In this document: positions 9,525-18,285 of the stretch, piece by piece | Layout of the letters: every line of letters starts with the position of its first letter | Numbering within the stretch: the first letter of the stretch is position 1 | Assembly (NCBI RefSeq): GCF_009856415.1 | Contig: NZ_WMEZ01000002.1 | Location: forward strand, 186,001 to 250,000 | Source: Halobacillus litoralis | GTDB taxonomy: Bacteria > Bacillota > Bacilli > Bacillales > Halobacillaceae | Direction: 5' to 3' | Length of the DNA: 64,000 nucleotides | Notes under the pieces: model-generated | Database searches by the model: none | What the model saw: only the letters and a program-made list of their open reading frames with translations | Told to the model about the DNA's origin: nothing | Position numbers and translations under genes: made by a program

Positions 9525-9816
9525 GTGCCAGGCACTGCTCCGCTTCCTTTTAGTGTCAGGCACCACACATAGTCTTTCTAGTGCCTGGCACCGCTTCACT
9601 TCCTTTTGGTGTCAGGCACCACACCCAGCCTTTCTAGTGCCTGGCACCGCTTCACTTCCTTTTGGTGTCAGGCACCACACATAGTCTTTCTAGTGTCTGG
9701 CACCGCTTCACTTCCTTTTAGTGTCAGGCACCACACCCAGCCTTTCTAGTGCCTGGCACCGCTTCACTTCCTTTTGGTGTCAGGCACCACACCCAGCCTT
9801 TCTAGTGCCTGGCACC
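9525..9816. repeat. 56-bp tandem array of GTGCCTGGCACC-type palindromes
   Basis: GTGCCTGGCACC (or a near variant) recurs at 9525, 9581, 9637, 9693, 9749 and 9805, an exact 56-bp period. Each unit also holds GTGTCAGGCACC about 27-28 bp later, so near-palindromic 12-mers alternate with two pyrimidine-rich linkers (GCTTCACTTCC... and ACACCCAGCC/ACACATAGTC...). Linkers come in two versions that recur, showing duplication of units. The order of the linkers and absence of unique spacers exclude a CRISPR array. The role is unknown. Confidence 0.9.
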
Positions 9817-9854
9817 AAAAGCAAAAAAGCCGGTGCCAAACTTGTATGAAAGCA

Positions 9855-9886
9855 AAGAAAAAGACCATCTCATAATCGAGACAGTC
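9855..9886 (-). terminator. Rho-independent terminator directly after ftsE
   Basis: On the minus strand GACTGTCTC pairs with GAGATGGTC around a six-base loop and is followed by a TTTTTC tract. It starts about 10 bp after the ftsE stop codon, so the ftsE transcript would normally end here rather than run into another gene. Confidence 0.75.
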
Positions 9887-9895
9887 TGCATGCAT

Positions 9896-10582
9896 TTACA
9901 TTTCGTATCCATATTCTCCATTGCTTTGGTCACGTACGACCATGCCGTCTTCGATCGCGATGACACGCTTTCGGATCGTATTAACAATTTCCTGGCTGTG
10001 GGTCGCCATTAATACAGTTGTCCCTGCTTCATTGATTTCCTCAAGGATGTGCATGATTTCCCAGGATGTCTCTGGATCCAGGTTACCTGTCGGCTCATCA
10101 GCGATCAACACTTTCGGATGGTTCACAATCGCACGTGCGATGGATACACGCTGCTGCTCTCCTCCGGAAAGTTCATCAGGGAGGAAGCGTGCTTTGTTTT
10201 TCAGACGGACTTGATCCAGCACGTCCATGACACGGCGGCGGATGTTTTGAGGGTTCTCTTCAATGACTTCAAGCGCAAAAGCTACGTTTTCATAAACGGT
10301 AAGTGTCGGTAATAAACGGAAGTCCTGATAGACGACACCAATCTGGCGGCGCAGCATAGGGATGCGACGCTGCTTCATTGTTGATGTATCCATATCATTC
10401 ACGAGAACCGTTCCTGTTGTCGGCTTTTCTTCTCTGTAGATCAACTTCGTGAATGTGGATTTCCCTGCGCCACTCGGTCCTACGACATAGACGAATTCTC
10501 CCTGGTCGATACGGATATCCAGGCCGTTCAAAGCTGTGACTCCATTCGGATATGTTTTATATACTCCTTGCATATTAATCAT
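9896..10582 (-). CDS. ftsE: Cell-division ABC ATPase FtsE
   Basis: A 228-residue ATPase, full length for FtsE. Walker A GPSGAGKST, Q-loop YQDFRLLPTLTVYENVAF, signature LSGGEQQR, Walker B VLIADEPTGNLD and H-loop ATHSQEI are all intact, and the C-terminal RDQSNGEYGYEM tail is that of Bacillus FtsE. FtsE normally works as a complex with the membrane protein FtsX, in Bacillus activating the wall hydrolase CwlO. Here ftsX does not follow; a terminator does. Upstream lie cccB and a yitT-family gene as in B. subtilis. The ATG at 10582 follows AGGTGATTTTAC. Confidence 0.92.
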   Translation of the reverse strand: MINMQGVYKTYPNGVTALNGLDIRIDQGEFVYVVGPSGAGKSTFTKLIYREEKPTTGTVLVNDMDTSTMKQRRIPMLRRQIGVVYQDFRLLPTLTVYENVAFALEVIEENPQNIRRRVMDVLDQVRLKNKARFLPDELSGGEQQRVSIARAIVNHPKVLIADEPTGNLDPETSWEIMHILEEINEAGTTVLMATHSQEIVNTIRKRVIAIEDGMVVRDQSNGEYGYEM

Positions 10583-10786
10583 GTAAAATCACCTGTATCT
10601 CTCATAATGTTAAGTCAGTTGTCTTCTCTCTTGTCTACAAACACATTTATTATAACATTAATTTTCGATCTATTTAGACATGAAATTATTACATTTGTTT
10701 TTCATGTGATCGTTATTACACTAATATAGCATAATCTTCTAAAACCCCCTTCGTGGTAACAGAGGTCTAGTCCATAAATCTGAGTA

Positions 10787-10818
10787 CAAAAAAAGCCTGG
10801 TGCTTCACCAGACTTTTC
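10787..10818 (-). terminator. Terminator of the cytochrome c gene
   Basis: AGTCTGGTG / CACCAGGCT hairpin followed by a run of seven T on the minus strand, starting about 10 bp downstream of the stop at 10828. Confidence 0.85.
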
Positions 10819-10827
10819 ATTAGAAAC

Positions 10828-11238
10828 TTATTTCATTGTCGCAAGCCAGCTTGCTACAAGCTGAGCATCTTCATCAGACACTTGATCTTGAGCGGGCATG
10901 CCGCCTTTACCATTTTTAATGACTCCAACGATATCTTCTGCTGAGTACTTGGAACCTACTTCAGTAAGAGCTGGTCCCATTCCACCGCCAAGTTCACCGC
11001 CGTGGCAGCTGGCACAGTTGTTTTGATAAACTTTTTCTGCTGCCGCTGTGTCGACAGTCTCACCGTCACCGCTGTCAGAAGTACCTTCATCTGTACCTTC
11101 ACCAGAATCTTCACCGGTTTGTTCTTCTGTCGTTTCATCGTTCGCGCTGTCATCAGTCGCTCCTTCGTCTCCGCCGCCCCCACAGGCACTTAAGACGAGG
11201 ATCAGCCCTAAAAATAGAGCAGATAATAGTTTTTTCAT
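10828..11238 (-). CDS. cccB: Membrane-anchored cytochrome c-551 (CccB-like lipoprotein)
   Basis: A 136-residue lipoprotein: signal peptide 1-18 with lipobox LSAC (Cys19), a strongly acidic Asp/Glu/Gly/Ser/Thr linker at about 20-65, then a small cytochrome c domain with heme motif CASCH near residue 77 and a C-terminal Met ligand candidate in GGMPAQD. It would shuttle electrons to a terminal oxidase on the outer face of the membrane. The position upstream of ftsE equals that of cccB in B. subtilis. The acid-rich linker is longer than in non-halophiles, which fits a salt-adapted host. Confidence 0.88.
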   Translation of the reverse strand: MKKLLSALFLGLILVLSACGGGGDEGATDDSANDETTEEQTGEDSGEGTDEGTSDSGDGETVDTAAAEKVYQNNCASCHGGELGGGMGPALTEVGSKYSAEDIVGVIKNGKGGMPAQDQVSDEDAQLVASWLATMK

Positions 11239-11289
11239 TCCTGTATCCCCTCTCGTATTTTGATGAGATATAGAGATATTATAACCGAG

Positions 11290-12165
11290 TCACGAGGTTT
11301 TGAAACCCTCACCGAGTACTTCGGTGGCATTCATCGCGACAACGAACGCACCCGGGTCAACCGTTTTTACGGTTTGTGTCAATTTGATGAATTCATTCTG
11401 CTGGACGACGCACATGACGACCCGGCGTTCGCGGTCTGTGTAGCCCCCAGCTCCACTCAATACGGTTACGCCACGGTCGATTTGTTCAAAAATGGCGGAG
11501 CGCACTTCATCGACATCCTCGGTAATGATCATCACATTTTTCGATGTGTTCAGTCCCACTTGCACAAAGTCGATCGTCCGACTGGTTGCAAATAACCCTA
11601 TAAGCGCATACAAACCTTCTTCGAGTGAAAATACAATCGCCGATGTTAGGACAATCATTCCATCCAGCAGAGCGACACTGATCCCTAGCGGTAGATGGGT
11701 GAATTTGTGCAGGACTTGCGCGGCTAAGTCAATGCCCCCTGTTGATGCTCGTCCTCTAAAAACGATGCCAAGTCCTAGACCGACGCCCATTCCACCGAAA
11801 ATCGCACCAAGTAAAGGATTCGGTGTTGCTGGTGCCATTTCACTCGTCAATAAAACGAACAGTGGCAAAGTAACGGTCCCGACGAATGACTTCAGACCAA
11901 AGTTTTTTCCTAATATGACAACGCCCATAATGAACAGAGGAATGTTCAACACCCACTGGACGACTCCAGGCTCCCAGCCGAACACGCCTTTCGTGATCGT
12001 ACTGACACCTGCTACTCCTCCAGAGGCGATATTATTCGGTAATAAAAATAAATTGAATGCTAACGCCACAAAAAATGATCCAAGAATGACCAAGCCATAA
12101 TCCAGTGATTGTCTGAGTGCCGGTGGCATCGGCTCTCGTCGATATTTTTTTGCCATCATCATCAT
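11290..12165 (-). CDS. YitT-family membrane protein (YvjA-like)
   Basis: A 291-residue protein with five to six membrane helices at about 25-185 and a cytosolic C-terminal DUF2179 domain at about 215-285 (VMIITEDVDEVRSAIFEQIDRGVTVLSG). GGTDI-like glycines appear as STGGIDLAAQ. The YitT family has no firmly established function. The start lies in a run of four ATG codons after GGGAGAG; the first is used here, but any of the four is possible. The position next to cccB and ftsE matches yvjA of B. subtilis. Confidence 0.85.
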   Translation of the reverse strand: MMMMAKKYRREPMPPALRQSLDYGLVILGSFFVALAFNLFLLPNNIASGGVAGVSTITKGVFGWEPGVVQWVLNIPLFIMGVVILGKNFGLKSFVGTVTLPLFVLLTSEMAPATPNPLLGAIFGGMGVGLGLGIVFRGRASTGGIDLAAQVLHKFTHLPLGISVALLDGMIVLTSAIVFSLEEGLYALIGLFATSRTIDFVQVGLNTSKNVMIITEDVDEVRSAIFEQIDRGVTVLSGAGGYTDRERRVVMCVVQQNEFIKLTQTVKTVDPGAFVVAMNATEVLGEGFKTS

Positions 12166-12321
12166 GCTGTTCGACTCTCCCTATGTATCGTTCTCCATAA
12201 ACCGTAAGGAGTATAACACTAGGGAAATCTCCTGTAAATGAGAGTAAAATAACGTATTAACACGGTAAAGGAGCAAGATGTCGTATTCCTTTTAGTTTTT
12301 GTTTCCTCTGCACTTCTATAC

Positions 12322-12351
12322 AAAAGCGACGAGTCCTAAGACCCGCCGCTT
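12322..12351 (-). terminator. Terminator of galU
   Basis: AAGCGGCGGGTC / GACTCGTCGCTT hairpin with a TTAG loop and a short TTTTG tail on the minus strand, immediately after the stop at 12356. Confidence 0.75.
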
Positions 12352-12355
12352 CCTT

Positions 12356-13237
12356 TCATGAATTCATCGATTCTTGTTTTTCCATAACCTCAGCTAATAG
12401 CGCAAGGACATCGTCCCGCATGTTTTCTCGTTCCATCGCAATGGCGAGAGTCGTTTTAATAAAGCCGAGCTGGTCTCCTACATCAAATCGCTCGCCTTCA
12501 AACTCATACCCGTACACAGGCTGATCAAGGTTTAGACGCTCTATCGCATCCGTCAACTGGATCTCTCCGCCTCTTCCTTCTTCTTGGGTGCCAAGCAGAT
12601 CCATGATCTCCGGTGCAAACACATAACGGCCGATGATCGCTAAATTCGACGGTGCTTCTCCGACGGCCGGCTTTTCAACAAAATGCTTCACTTGATAGCG
12701 TCTGCCCTCTTGTTTCTCAGGTGCAATAATTCCGTAACGATCGGTCTCATCTTCCGGCACTTGTTTGACACCGATGACGGACGATTGTGTTTCTTCATAT
12801 TGGTCGATCAACTGCTTCAAACAAGGTTCATTCGAGCGAACGATGTCATCTCCAAGCAGGACGGCAAATGGTTCGTCCCCGATAAACTTGCGTGCACACC
12901 AGACGGCATGTCCAAGTCCTTTTGGTTCTTTTTGGCGAATATAATGAATGTCAACTTCAGCGGATTGCTGAACTTCTTCAAGGAGATCAAGCTTTCCTTT
13001 TTTGTAAAGATTATCCTCAAGTTCAAACGCATGATCAAAGTGATCCTCAATCGCACGTTTCCCTTTTCCTGTCACGATGATAATATCCTCGATCCCTGAT
13101 TGGATCGCTTCCTCCACAATATATTGAATCGTCGGCTTATCGACAACTGGAAGCATTTCTTTCGGCATCGCTTTTGTAGCGGGTAAAAAACGTGTGCCAA
13201 GTCCAGCTGCAGGAATAATCGCTTTTTTCACCTTCAT
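12356..13237 (-). CDS. galU: UTP-glucose-1-phosphate uridylyltransferase
   Basis: A 293-residue nucleotidyltransferase making UDP-glucose from UTP and glucose-1-phosphate for wall polymers, glycolipids and exopolysaccharide. The N-terminal [19 protein letters not shown] signature, the LLGDDI metal site and the VEKP lysine motif near 190 are all intact, and the length matches GtaB/GalU. AAAGGGGCG precedes the ATG at 13237. It is transcribed alone and ends at a hairpin. The UDP-glucose it makes could feed the wall teichoic acid route begun by TagO further along the window. Confidence 0.93.
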   Translation of the reverse strand: MKVKKAIIPAAGLGTRFLPATKAMPKEMLPVVDKPTIQYIVEEAIQSGIEDIIIVTGKGKRAIEDHFDHAFELEDNLYKKGKLDLLEEVQQSAEVDIHYIRQKEPKGLGHAVWCARKFIGDEPFAVLLGDDIVRSNEPCLKQLIDQYEETQSSVIGVKQVPEDETDRYGIIAPEKQEGRRYQVKHFVEKPAVGEAPSNLAIIGRYVFAPEIMDLLGTQEEGRGGEIQLTDAIERLNLDQPVYGYEFEGERFDVGDQLGFIKTTLAIAMERENMRDDVLALLAEVMEKQESMNS

Positions 13238-13301
13238 TCTCTATTCGCCCCTTTGTATGTAATATAACTTCATAGTAGCAAAAATAGTATAAGCTGAACA
13301 G

Positions 13302-13331
13302 AAAAAAAGACCCTCACCTCAGTGAGAGTCT
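13302..13331 (-). terminator. Terminator of prfB
   Basis: GACTCTCACTG / GGTGAGGGTC hairpin followed by a run of seven T on the minus strand, just after the prfB stop. Confidence 0.85.
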
Positions 13332-13337
13332 TCCTTA

Positions 13338-14442
13338 TTAACCATCCATTTTAGAGCGGAGGTAAGAGTTGATGAATTTATCAAGGTCACCATCCATCAC
13401 GCCTTGTGTGTTACCAACCTCTTCATTCGTACGATGGTCTTTCACCATGGAATAAGGGTGGAACACATAAGAGCGGATTTGGCTTCCCCATCCGATTTCT
13501 TTTTGTTCACCGCGGATATCATCAAGCTGTTGCTGTTGGCGTTCGATCTCCAGCTGATAGAGCTTCGCCTTCAACATTTTCATCGCTTGGTCACGGTTTT
13601 TAATCTGAGAACGCTCGGACTGACACGTCACGACCGTATTCGTTGGCAAGTGGGTGATACGGACGGCAGAGTCTGTTGTGTTGACGTGCTGTCCACCGGC
13701 ACCACTGGAACGATACGTGTCGATTTTCAAGTCTTCTGTCCGAACATCGATTTCAATTTCATCGTTGAACTCCGGCATCACTTCACACGAAACAAAAGAA
13801 GTGTGACGGCGGCCGGAAGAATCGAAAGGAGAAATTCTTACGAGACGGTGAACGCCTTTTTCTGCTTTCAAATAACCGTACGCATTGTGACCTTTAATCA
13901 AAAGAGTCACGCTCTTCACGCCTGCTTCATCCCCAGGAAGATAGTCCATCGTCGAAACAGAAAAACCTCTCTTCTCTGCCCAGCGTGTGTACATACGTAG
14001 AAGCATGCTCGCCCAGTCCTGGGATTCGGTACCACCTGCACCCGGGTGAAGCTCAAGAATCGCGTTGTTCTTGTCGTAAGGCTCGCTCAACAGGATGTTC
14101 AGTTCGAATTGGTCAAGGTCCTTCTTCAGCTGCTGGACTTCCTGTTCGAGATCCTCACGCAATTCTTCATCATCTTCTTCTTTGACAAGCTCATAAGAAA
14201 CTTCCAGATTCTCATGCGTTTCTTCATGCTCTTCCAGCGTATGGACCAATCCTTTCAGTCCATTCACTTCGTCAATGACCTTTTGCGCTGTGTTCTGGTC
14301 ATCCCAGAAGCCCGGCTCGGTCATTTGTTCTTCTAGTTCTGCAATACGGGTTTTTCTTTGATCGACGTCAAAGAGACCCCCTGAAGTCCGCTAATCGCTT
14401 AGCTGTATTATCCAATGCATGGCGGATTTCTGCCATATCCAT
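13338..14442 (-). CDS. prfB: Peptide chain release factor 2, with programmed +1 frameshift
   Basis: The gene starts at the ATG at 14442 (AGGAG eight bases upstream). Codon 24 is CTT and codon 25 is an in-frame TGA at 14370-14368; an AGGGGG internal Shine-Dalgarno-like site lies just before CTTTGAC, the classic autoregulatory shift site. After the +1 shift reading continues as GAC GTC GAT and yields about 367 residues, the standard RF2 length. The RF2 anticodon-like SPF tripeptide appears in RISPFDSSG and the GGQ motif in [11 protein letters not shown]2 releases peptides at UGA and UAA and controls its own synthesis through this site. secA lies directly upstream on the same strand. Confidence 0.95.
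14367..14380 (-). promoter_or_regulatory. Programmed +1 frameshift site of prfB
   Basis: Minus-strand AGGGGG, three-base spacer, CTT TGA C. The Shine-Dalgarno-like hexamer and slippery CTT codon before TGA are the conserved bacterial arrangement. Confidence 0.95.
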
Positions 14443-14478
14443 ATCAATCACTCCTATATGATTCTTAAAACAAGGGAA

Positions 14479-14502
14479 GACACCCTCTAGAAAGAGAGTG
14501 CC
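14479..14502 (-). terminator. Possible terminator between secA and prfB
   Basis: GGCACTCTC / GAGGGTGTC hairpin with a six-base loop shortly after the secA stop; the following T tract is weak, so read-through into prfB is likely. Confidence 0.5.
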
Positions 14503-14510
14503 TCAACCTC

Positions 14511-17024
14511 TTATTTTCCGTGACAATTTTTATATTTCTTCCCGCTTCCGCAAGGACATGGGTCGTTACGACGCACATGATCCTTTTTCACGACCGGGGA
14601 TTTTTTCTTCGGCTCTTTACTTTCACTGCCGCCTGAGACGGCCTGTGCTCCCTGTGCCACTTCCTGACGCTGCAGGTTGTTGCGGATCTGTGCCTTCATG
14701 ATGTAGCGGGAAACCTCTTCATCAATATTGGCAACCATCTGTTCAAACATACGGAAGCCTTCGAAATTATATTCACGAAGCGGATCGTTTTGACCGTAGG
14801 CACGCAGGTGGATTCCCTGACGCAATTGGTCCATCTGATCAATGTGATCCATCCACTTCTGGTCGACCGTACGAAGCAGAATGACTTTTTCAAACTCACG
14901 CATCTGTTCAGGCGTCAATTCTTCTTCTTTCTCGTCATAACGCTGTTTCACTTTTTCAAGGATAAGCTCCTCCATCTCCTGAGGGTCTTTTCCTTTCAGG
15001 TCATCCACCGTTACATCGCCTTCATGCAGCAAGTTCGCACGCAGGTATTCGACCAGGCTTTCAAGCTCCCAGTTCTCCTCTTCTTCTTCACTTGTGTGAG
15101 TGCCGACCGTTTTAGAAACGGTACGCTCGATCATTTGTTCAATGATTTCACGCAAGTTTTCGGAAGTGAGCACATCATAACGCTGCTTGTAAATGACCTC
15201 ACGCTGCTGACGCAGGACATCGTCATAAGAAAGAATTGTCTTACGTGCATCGAAGTTGTTTCCTTCCACACGTTTTTGGGCGGATTCAACAGCACGAGAG
15301 ATCATTTTACTTTCGATTGGCTGAGAGTCGTCCATCCCGAGTCTGTCCATCATGCTGCGAATGTTGTCAGATGCGAAACGACGCATCAATTCGTCATCTG
15401 TCGCAAGGTAGAACTGGGACATTCCCGGATCTCCCTGACGACCGGATCGACCACGAAGCTGGTTATCAATACGGCGCGATTCGTGACGCTCCGTACCAAT
15501 GACCGCGAGACCTCCGGCTTCTCTGACACCTTCACCGAGTTTGATGTCGGTACCACGACCGGCCATGTTCGTCGCGATCGTTACGGCACCCTTCTGACCG
15601 GCGTTTTCAATGATTTCCGCTTCACGGAAGTGGTTTTTCGCGTTCAGGACGTTATGCGGAACACCCGCTTTATTCAAGTAGCGGGAGATGATTTCGGATG
15701 TTTCGACCGCTACCGTACCGACAAGCACCGGCTGTCCATTTTCATGGCGTTCCTTAATATCCTCGACAACCGCTTTGAACTTCCCGTCCATCGTCTTGTA
15801 CACAAGATCCGCTTTGTCATCACGGATGATATCACGGTTCGTCGGAATGACGATAACACGCATGTTGTAGATGTTCAGGAATTCCTCTTCCTCGGTCTTC
15901 GCTGTACCGGTCATACCGGAAAGCTTTTCATACATACGGAAAAGGTTCTGGAACGTGATCGAAGCAAGCGTCTGGCTCTCGTTTTGAATTTCGAGCCCTT
16001 CTTTCGCTTCAATCGCCTGGTGCAATCCGTCACTATAGCGGCGGCCTTTCATTAGACGACCGGTGAACTGGTCGACGATGACCACTTCGCCGTCCTCGAC
16101 AACATAGTCGGTATCCTTCTGCATCGACGTATGCGCCTTGAGCCCCTGGTTGATGTGGTGAATCAAGGATACGTTAGAAAGATCGAACAAGTTCTCGATT
16201 TTGAAAAAGCGCTCGGCTTTGTTGATTCCTTCTTCTGTAAGCTGAACGTTCTTCGTTTTTTCGTCATACGTATAATCTTCTTCATTCGCGAGTAAACGAA
16301 CAAAAGAGTTCGCTCCCTGATAGAGATCAGCGGATTTTGATGCTGAGCCACTGATAATCAATGGTGTACGCGCTTCGTCAATCAAGATTGAGTCGACCTC
16401 ATCAATGATCGCGAAGTGAAGCGGACGCTGAACCATCTGCTCCTTGTAAAGCACCATGTTATCACGCAAGTAGTCGAATCCGAACTCATTGTTCGTACCA
16501 TACGTAATATCCGCTAGGTACGCTTCACGTTTTTCATCCTTTGACATGCCGTTCGAGTTCAACCCGACCGTCAATCCAAGGAATTGGAAAAGCTGGCCCA
16601 TCTCTGTAGCGTCACGGCTCGCCAAATAATCGTTGACCGTGATGATGTGCACGCCTTTTCCAGTAATCGCGTTCAAGTACGCCGGCATCGTAGACGCCAG
16701 TGTTTTACCTTCACCGGTTTTCATCTCCGCGATGTTTCCCTCATGAAGCGCGATTGCACCTAAGAGCTGTACGCGGAACGGACGCATTTCAAGCACACGT
16801 TTAGAAGCTTCACGTACAACCGCGAAAGCTTCGACCAACATATCATCTAAATCTTCGCCTTTTTGATAGCGTTCTTTGAATTCTTCTGTCTTATTTTTCA
16901 ACTCATCATCAGACATTTTTTCGATTTGCGATTCCATCGCTTCGATGTCATCGGCGATTTTCTCCAATCGCTTCAATTGACGGGTATTCCCATCGCCAAA
17001 GATCTTCTTTAAAGTACCAAGCAT
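14511..17024 (-). CDS. secA: Preprotein translocase ATPase SecA
   Basis: An 837-residue motor that drives protein export through SecYEG. The Walker A motif MKTGEGKT is near residue 101, the [11 protein letters not shown] helicase motif follows in NBD1, the preprotein cross-linking domain lies at about 225-370, and motifs [18 protein letters not shown] and RGRSGRQGD mark NBD2. The C-terminus carries the zinc-binding SEC-C motif [15 protein letters not shown], which binds SecB or ribosomes in relatives. Located upstream of prfB and downstream of hpf as in B. subtilis. Length and motifs are complete. Confidence 0.97.
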   Translation of the reverse strand: MLGTLKKIFGDGNTRQLKRLEKIADDIEAMESQIEKMSDDELKNKTEEFKERYQKGEDLDDMLVEAFAVVREASKRVLEMRPFRVQLLGAIALHEGNIAEMKTGEGKTLASTMPAYLNAITGKGVHIITVNDYLASRDATEMGQLFQFLGLTVGLNSNGMSKDEKREAYLADITYGTNNEFGFDYLRDNMVLYKEQMVQRPLHFAIIDEVDSILIDEARTPLIISGSASKSADLYQGANSFVRLLANEEDYTYDEKTKNVQLTEEGINKAERFFKIENLFDLSNVSLIHHINQGLKAHTSMQKDTDYVVEDGEVVIVDQFTGRLMKGRRYSDGLHQAIEAKEGLEIQNESQTLASITFQNLFRMYEKLSGMTGTAKTEEEEFLNIYNMRVIVIPTNRDIIRDDKADLVYKTMDGKFKAVVEDIKERHENGQPVLVGTVAVETSEIISRYLNKAGVPHNVLNAKNHFREAEIIENAGQKGAVTIATNMAGRGTDIKLGEGVREAGGLAVIGTERHESRRIDNQLRGRSGRQGDPGMSQFYLATDDELMRRFASDNIRSMMDRLGMDDSQPIESKMISRAVESAQKRVEGNNFDARKTILSYDDVLRQQREVIYKQRYDVLTSENLREIIEQMIERTVSKTVGTHTSEEEEENWELESLVEYLRANLLHEGDVTVDDLKGKDPQEMEELILEKVKQRYDEKEEELTPEQMREFEKVILLRTVDQKWMDHIDQMDQLRQGIHLRAYGQNDPLREYNFEGFRMFEQMVANIDEEVSRYIMKAQIRNNLQRQEVAQGAQAVSGGSESKEPKKKSPVVKKDHVRRNDPCPCGSGKKYKNCHGK

Positions 17025-17145
17025 TGCAACCGCTCCTCTGTTGATTTCCGAACTTCGGTTGAATAGTTTAATCCTCTATTATCATAACACTAAGAGAAGC
17101 GGCCTGACAATCAATGACATAGGACCAGGGACACCGGTGAAAGAA

Positions 17146-17328
17146 TTATGTAGAGGGGGTAAAAGAGAGGGGACGTTCACGGATGATATGGTGTTCAACC
17201 CCGAGCTGCCGGCGGTCCAAATCCGTAATGCGGCGATTCGTCGCTCCGATGATTTCCACAAGCTGAGCGATCGTTTCTTCCTGCTGGTTCAAGCGCTTAT
17301 AAATGTATTCAAACTCCTTGCCATTCAT
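17146..17328 (-). CDS. Small coiled-coil protein between hpf and secA, unknown
   Basis: Sixty residues, mostly predicted helix (about 1-45) rich in Glu, Gln, Arg and Leu/Ile in a heptad-like pattern, with a Pro/Ser/Thr tail. An AGGAGGTGATAGC sequence before the ATG at 17328 is an almost perfect ribosome site, the best evidence that this is translated. No family is recognised. It sits in the hpf-secA gap on the same strand as both. A TTTT-rich terminator is not obvious after it. Confidence 0.6.
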   Translation of the reverse strand: MNGKEFEYIYKRLNQQEETIAQLVEIIGATNRRITDLDRRQLGVEHHIIRERPLSFTPST

Positions 17329-17473
17329 GCTATCACCTCCTGTTGTATCCTTTATACTACTAATTCCAAAAATGAGCCAAAGCGCAAAATCCCATTTTAT
17401 GTACCTAATAATGATGGAAAATTAATTTTCCTCTAGCAAAGATTCGTTTTTCATCCCATTCCTTATTGAAAAA

Positions 17474-17504
17474 CAAAAAAACGCCTCTGCCGTAGCAGAG
17501 GCGC
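17474..17504 (-). terminator. Terminator of hpf
   Basis: GCCTCTGC / GCAGAGGC hairpin with a four-base loop and seven T on the minus strand, right after the hpf stop. Confidence 0.9.
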
Positions 17505-17520
17505 TTACTCTATGAACCTA

Positions 17521-18078
17521 TCAAGTTTCGATCAAACCATAACGGCCGTCACGACGTTTATAAACAATGTTCGTTTCATCAGTATCCGCGTTTGTAAAGA
17601 CGAAGAAGTTGTGCCCAAGCATATCCATCTGCAGTGCCGCTTCTTCACTATCCATCGGTTTCAAATCAAAACGCTTCGTTTTCACGATATCAACATCAAA
17701 CTCATCATCAAGTGTTTGCGTTTGCTGCTGAGCTTCACGTTCAAGCTCGGCAAAGACGTATTTCGGAGCACCCTCTTGTCGGAACTTACGATTCACTTTC
17801 GTTTTATGCTTGCGAATTTGTCGTTCCAATTTATCTACCACAAGGTCGATGGCAGCGTATAAATCTGTGTTGTGTTCCTCAGCACGAAGAAGTAGATTCT
17901 TCATCGGAATTGTGACCTCGATTGTCTGCTCATCATTATAGACACTTAAATTAACGTGTACCTCGGAAGACGGCGGAGTATCAAAGTAGCGTTCAAGCTT
18001 GCTCACCTTTTTCTCCACATATTCTTTAATAGAATCCGTCACTTCCAAGTTTTCACCACGAATGTTGTATTGTAGCAT
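17521..18078 (-). CDS. hpf: Ribosome hibernation promoting factor, long form
   Basis: From the ATG at 18078 (AAAGGAGGACACTTCTA leader) the protein is 185 residues, the length of long HPF (YvyD). The N-terminal 100 residues form the ribosome-binding S30AE fold (MLQYNIRGENLEVTDSIKEY start), and residues about 130-185 form the dimerisation domain that joins two 70S ribosomes into 100S particles. A sigma-B-type promoter is visible upstream, in line with stress induction of yvyD in B. subtilis. It lies between the flagellar fliT cluster and secA, the conserved location. Confidence 0.94.
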   Translation of the reverse strand: MLQYNIRGENLEVTDSIKEYVEKKVSKLERYFDTPPSSEVHVNLSVYNDEQTIEVTIPMKNLLLRAEEHNTDLYAAIDLVVDKLERQIRKHKTKVNRKFRQEGAPKYVFAELEREAQQQTQTLDDEFDVDIVKTKRFDLKPMDSEEAALQMDMLGHNFFVFTNADTDETNIVYKRRDGRYGLIET

Positions 18079-18121
18079 TAGAAGTGTCCTCCTTTCATCC
18101 TTATGTGATATATATTCTATC

Positions 18122-18147
18122 ATACCCACGCCCATTCCTGCATAAAC
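18122..18147 (-). promoter_or_regulatory. Sigma-B-like promoter of hpf
   Basis: GTTTAT, 14-base spacer, GGGTAT on the minus strand, one base from the GTTTAA-N12-15-GGGTAT consensus. The distance to the hpf start codon is about 44 bp. Confidence 0.7.
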
Positions 18148-18251
18148 TTTCGAAATATTTTGTCTAATTTGTGTCGGTAATTGTTGGAAAAAGTAGAAAT
18201 TAAGGATTCCTCTGGGAAATGAAGGACAGAAATTGATAGATTTCGGCATAA

Positions 18252-18281
18252 CAAAAGCGTCTACAAAGGGGTAGACGCTTT
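18252..18281 (-). terminator. Terminator after the fliD-fliS-fliT unit
   Basis: AAAGCGTCTAC / GTAGACGCTTT hairpin followed by TTTTG on the minus strand; it lies just after the stop codon at 18286 and would end the flagellar transcript before hpf. Confidence 0.85.
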
Positions 18282-18285
18282 GGAA

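Larger units (their letters stand above)
9241..9895. other. Long gene-free region between ftsE and ctpB, in the usual place of ftsX
   Basis: This 655-bp stretch holds no plausible ftsX reading frame on either strand. It contains GGTACCAGGTAC-type and GGGTACCTGGTACC-type palindromes at about 9467-9508, the 56-bp repeat array at 9525-9816, one further diverged half-element (CGGTGCC) near 9831, and the ftsE terminator at 9855-9886. The remaining part next to ctpB, 9241-9460, shows nothing recognisable beyond leader sequence. Confidence 0.75.

Noticed and set aside
9525-9816. CRISPR array
   Set aside because: The period is exact, the units are palindromic and the linkers recur in two versions; there are no unique spacers and no cas genes.
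9802-9987. Remnant of ftsX in a short minus-strand frame
   Set aside because: The frame overlaps the end of ftsE and the terminator, and lacks any FtsX membrane-segment pattern.
13338-14324. RF2 starting at the internal ATG at 14324
   Set aside because: The conserved upstream segment with the AGGGGG and CTTTGAC shift site shows that translation starts at 14442.
14790-16055. A 421-residue open frame on the plus strand opposite secA
   Set aside because: It lies wholly antisense to the intact secA gene, shows no recognisable motif and reflects codon bias of the real gene.
17041-17436. A plus-strand 131-residue frame between secA and hpf
   Set aside because: It covers the antisense of the small coiled-coil gene, has no ribosome site and no motif.
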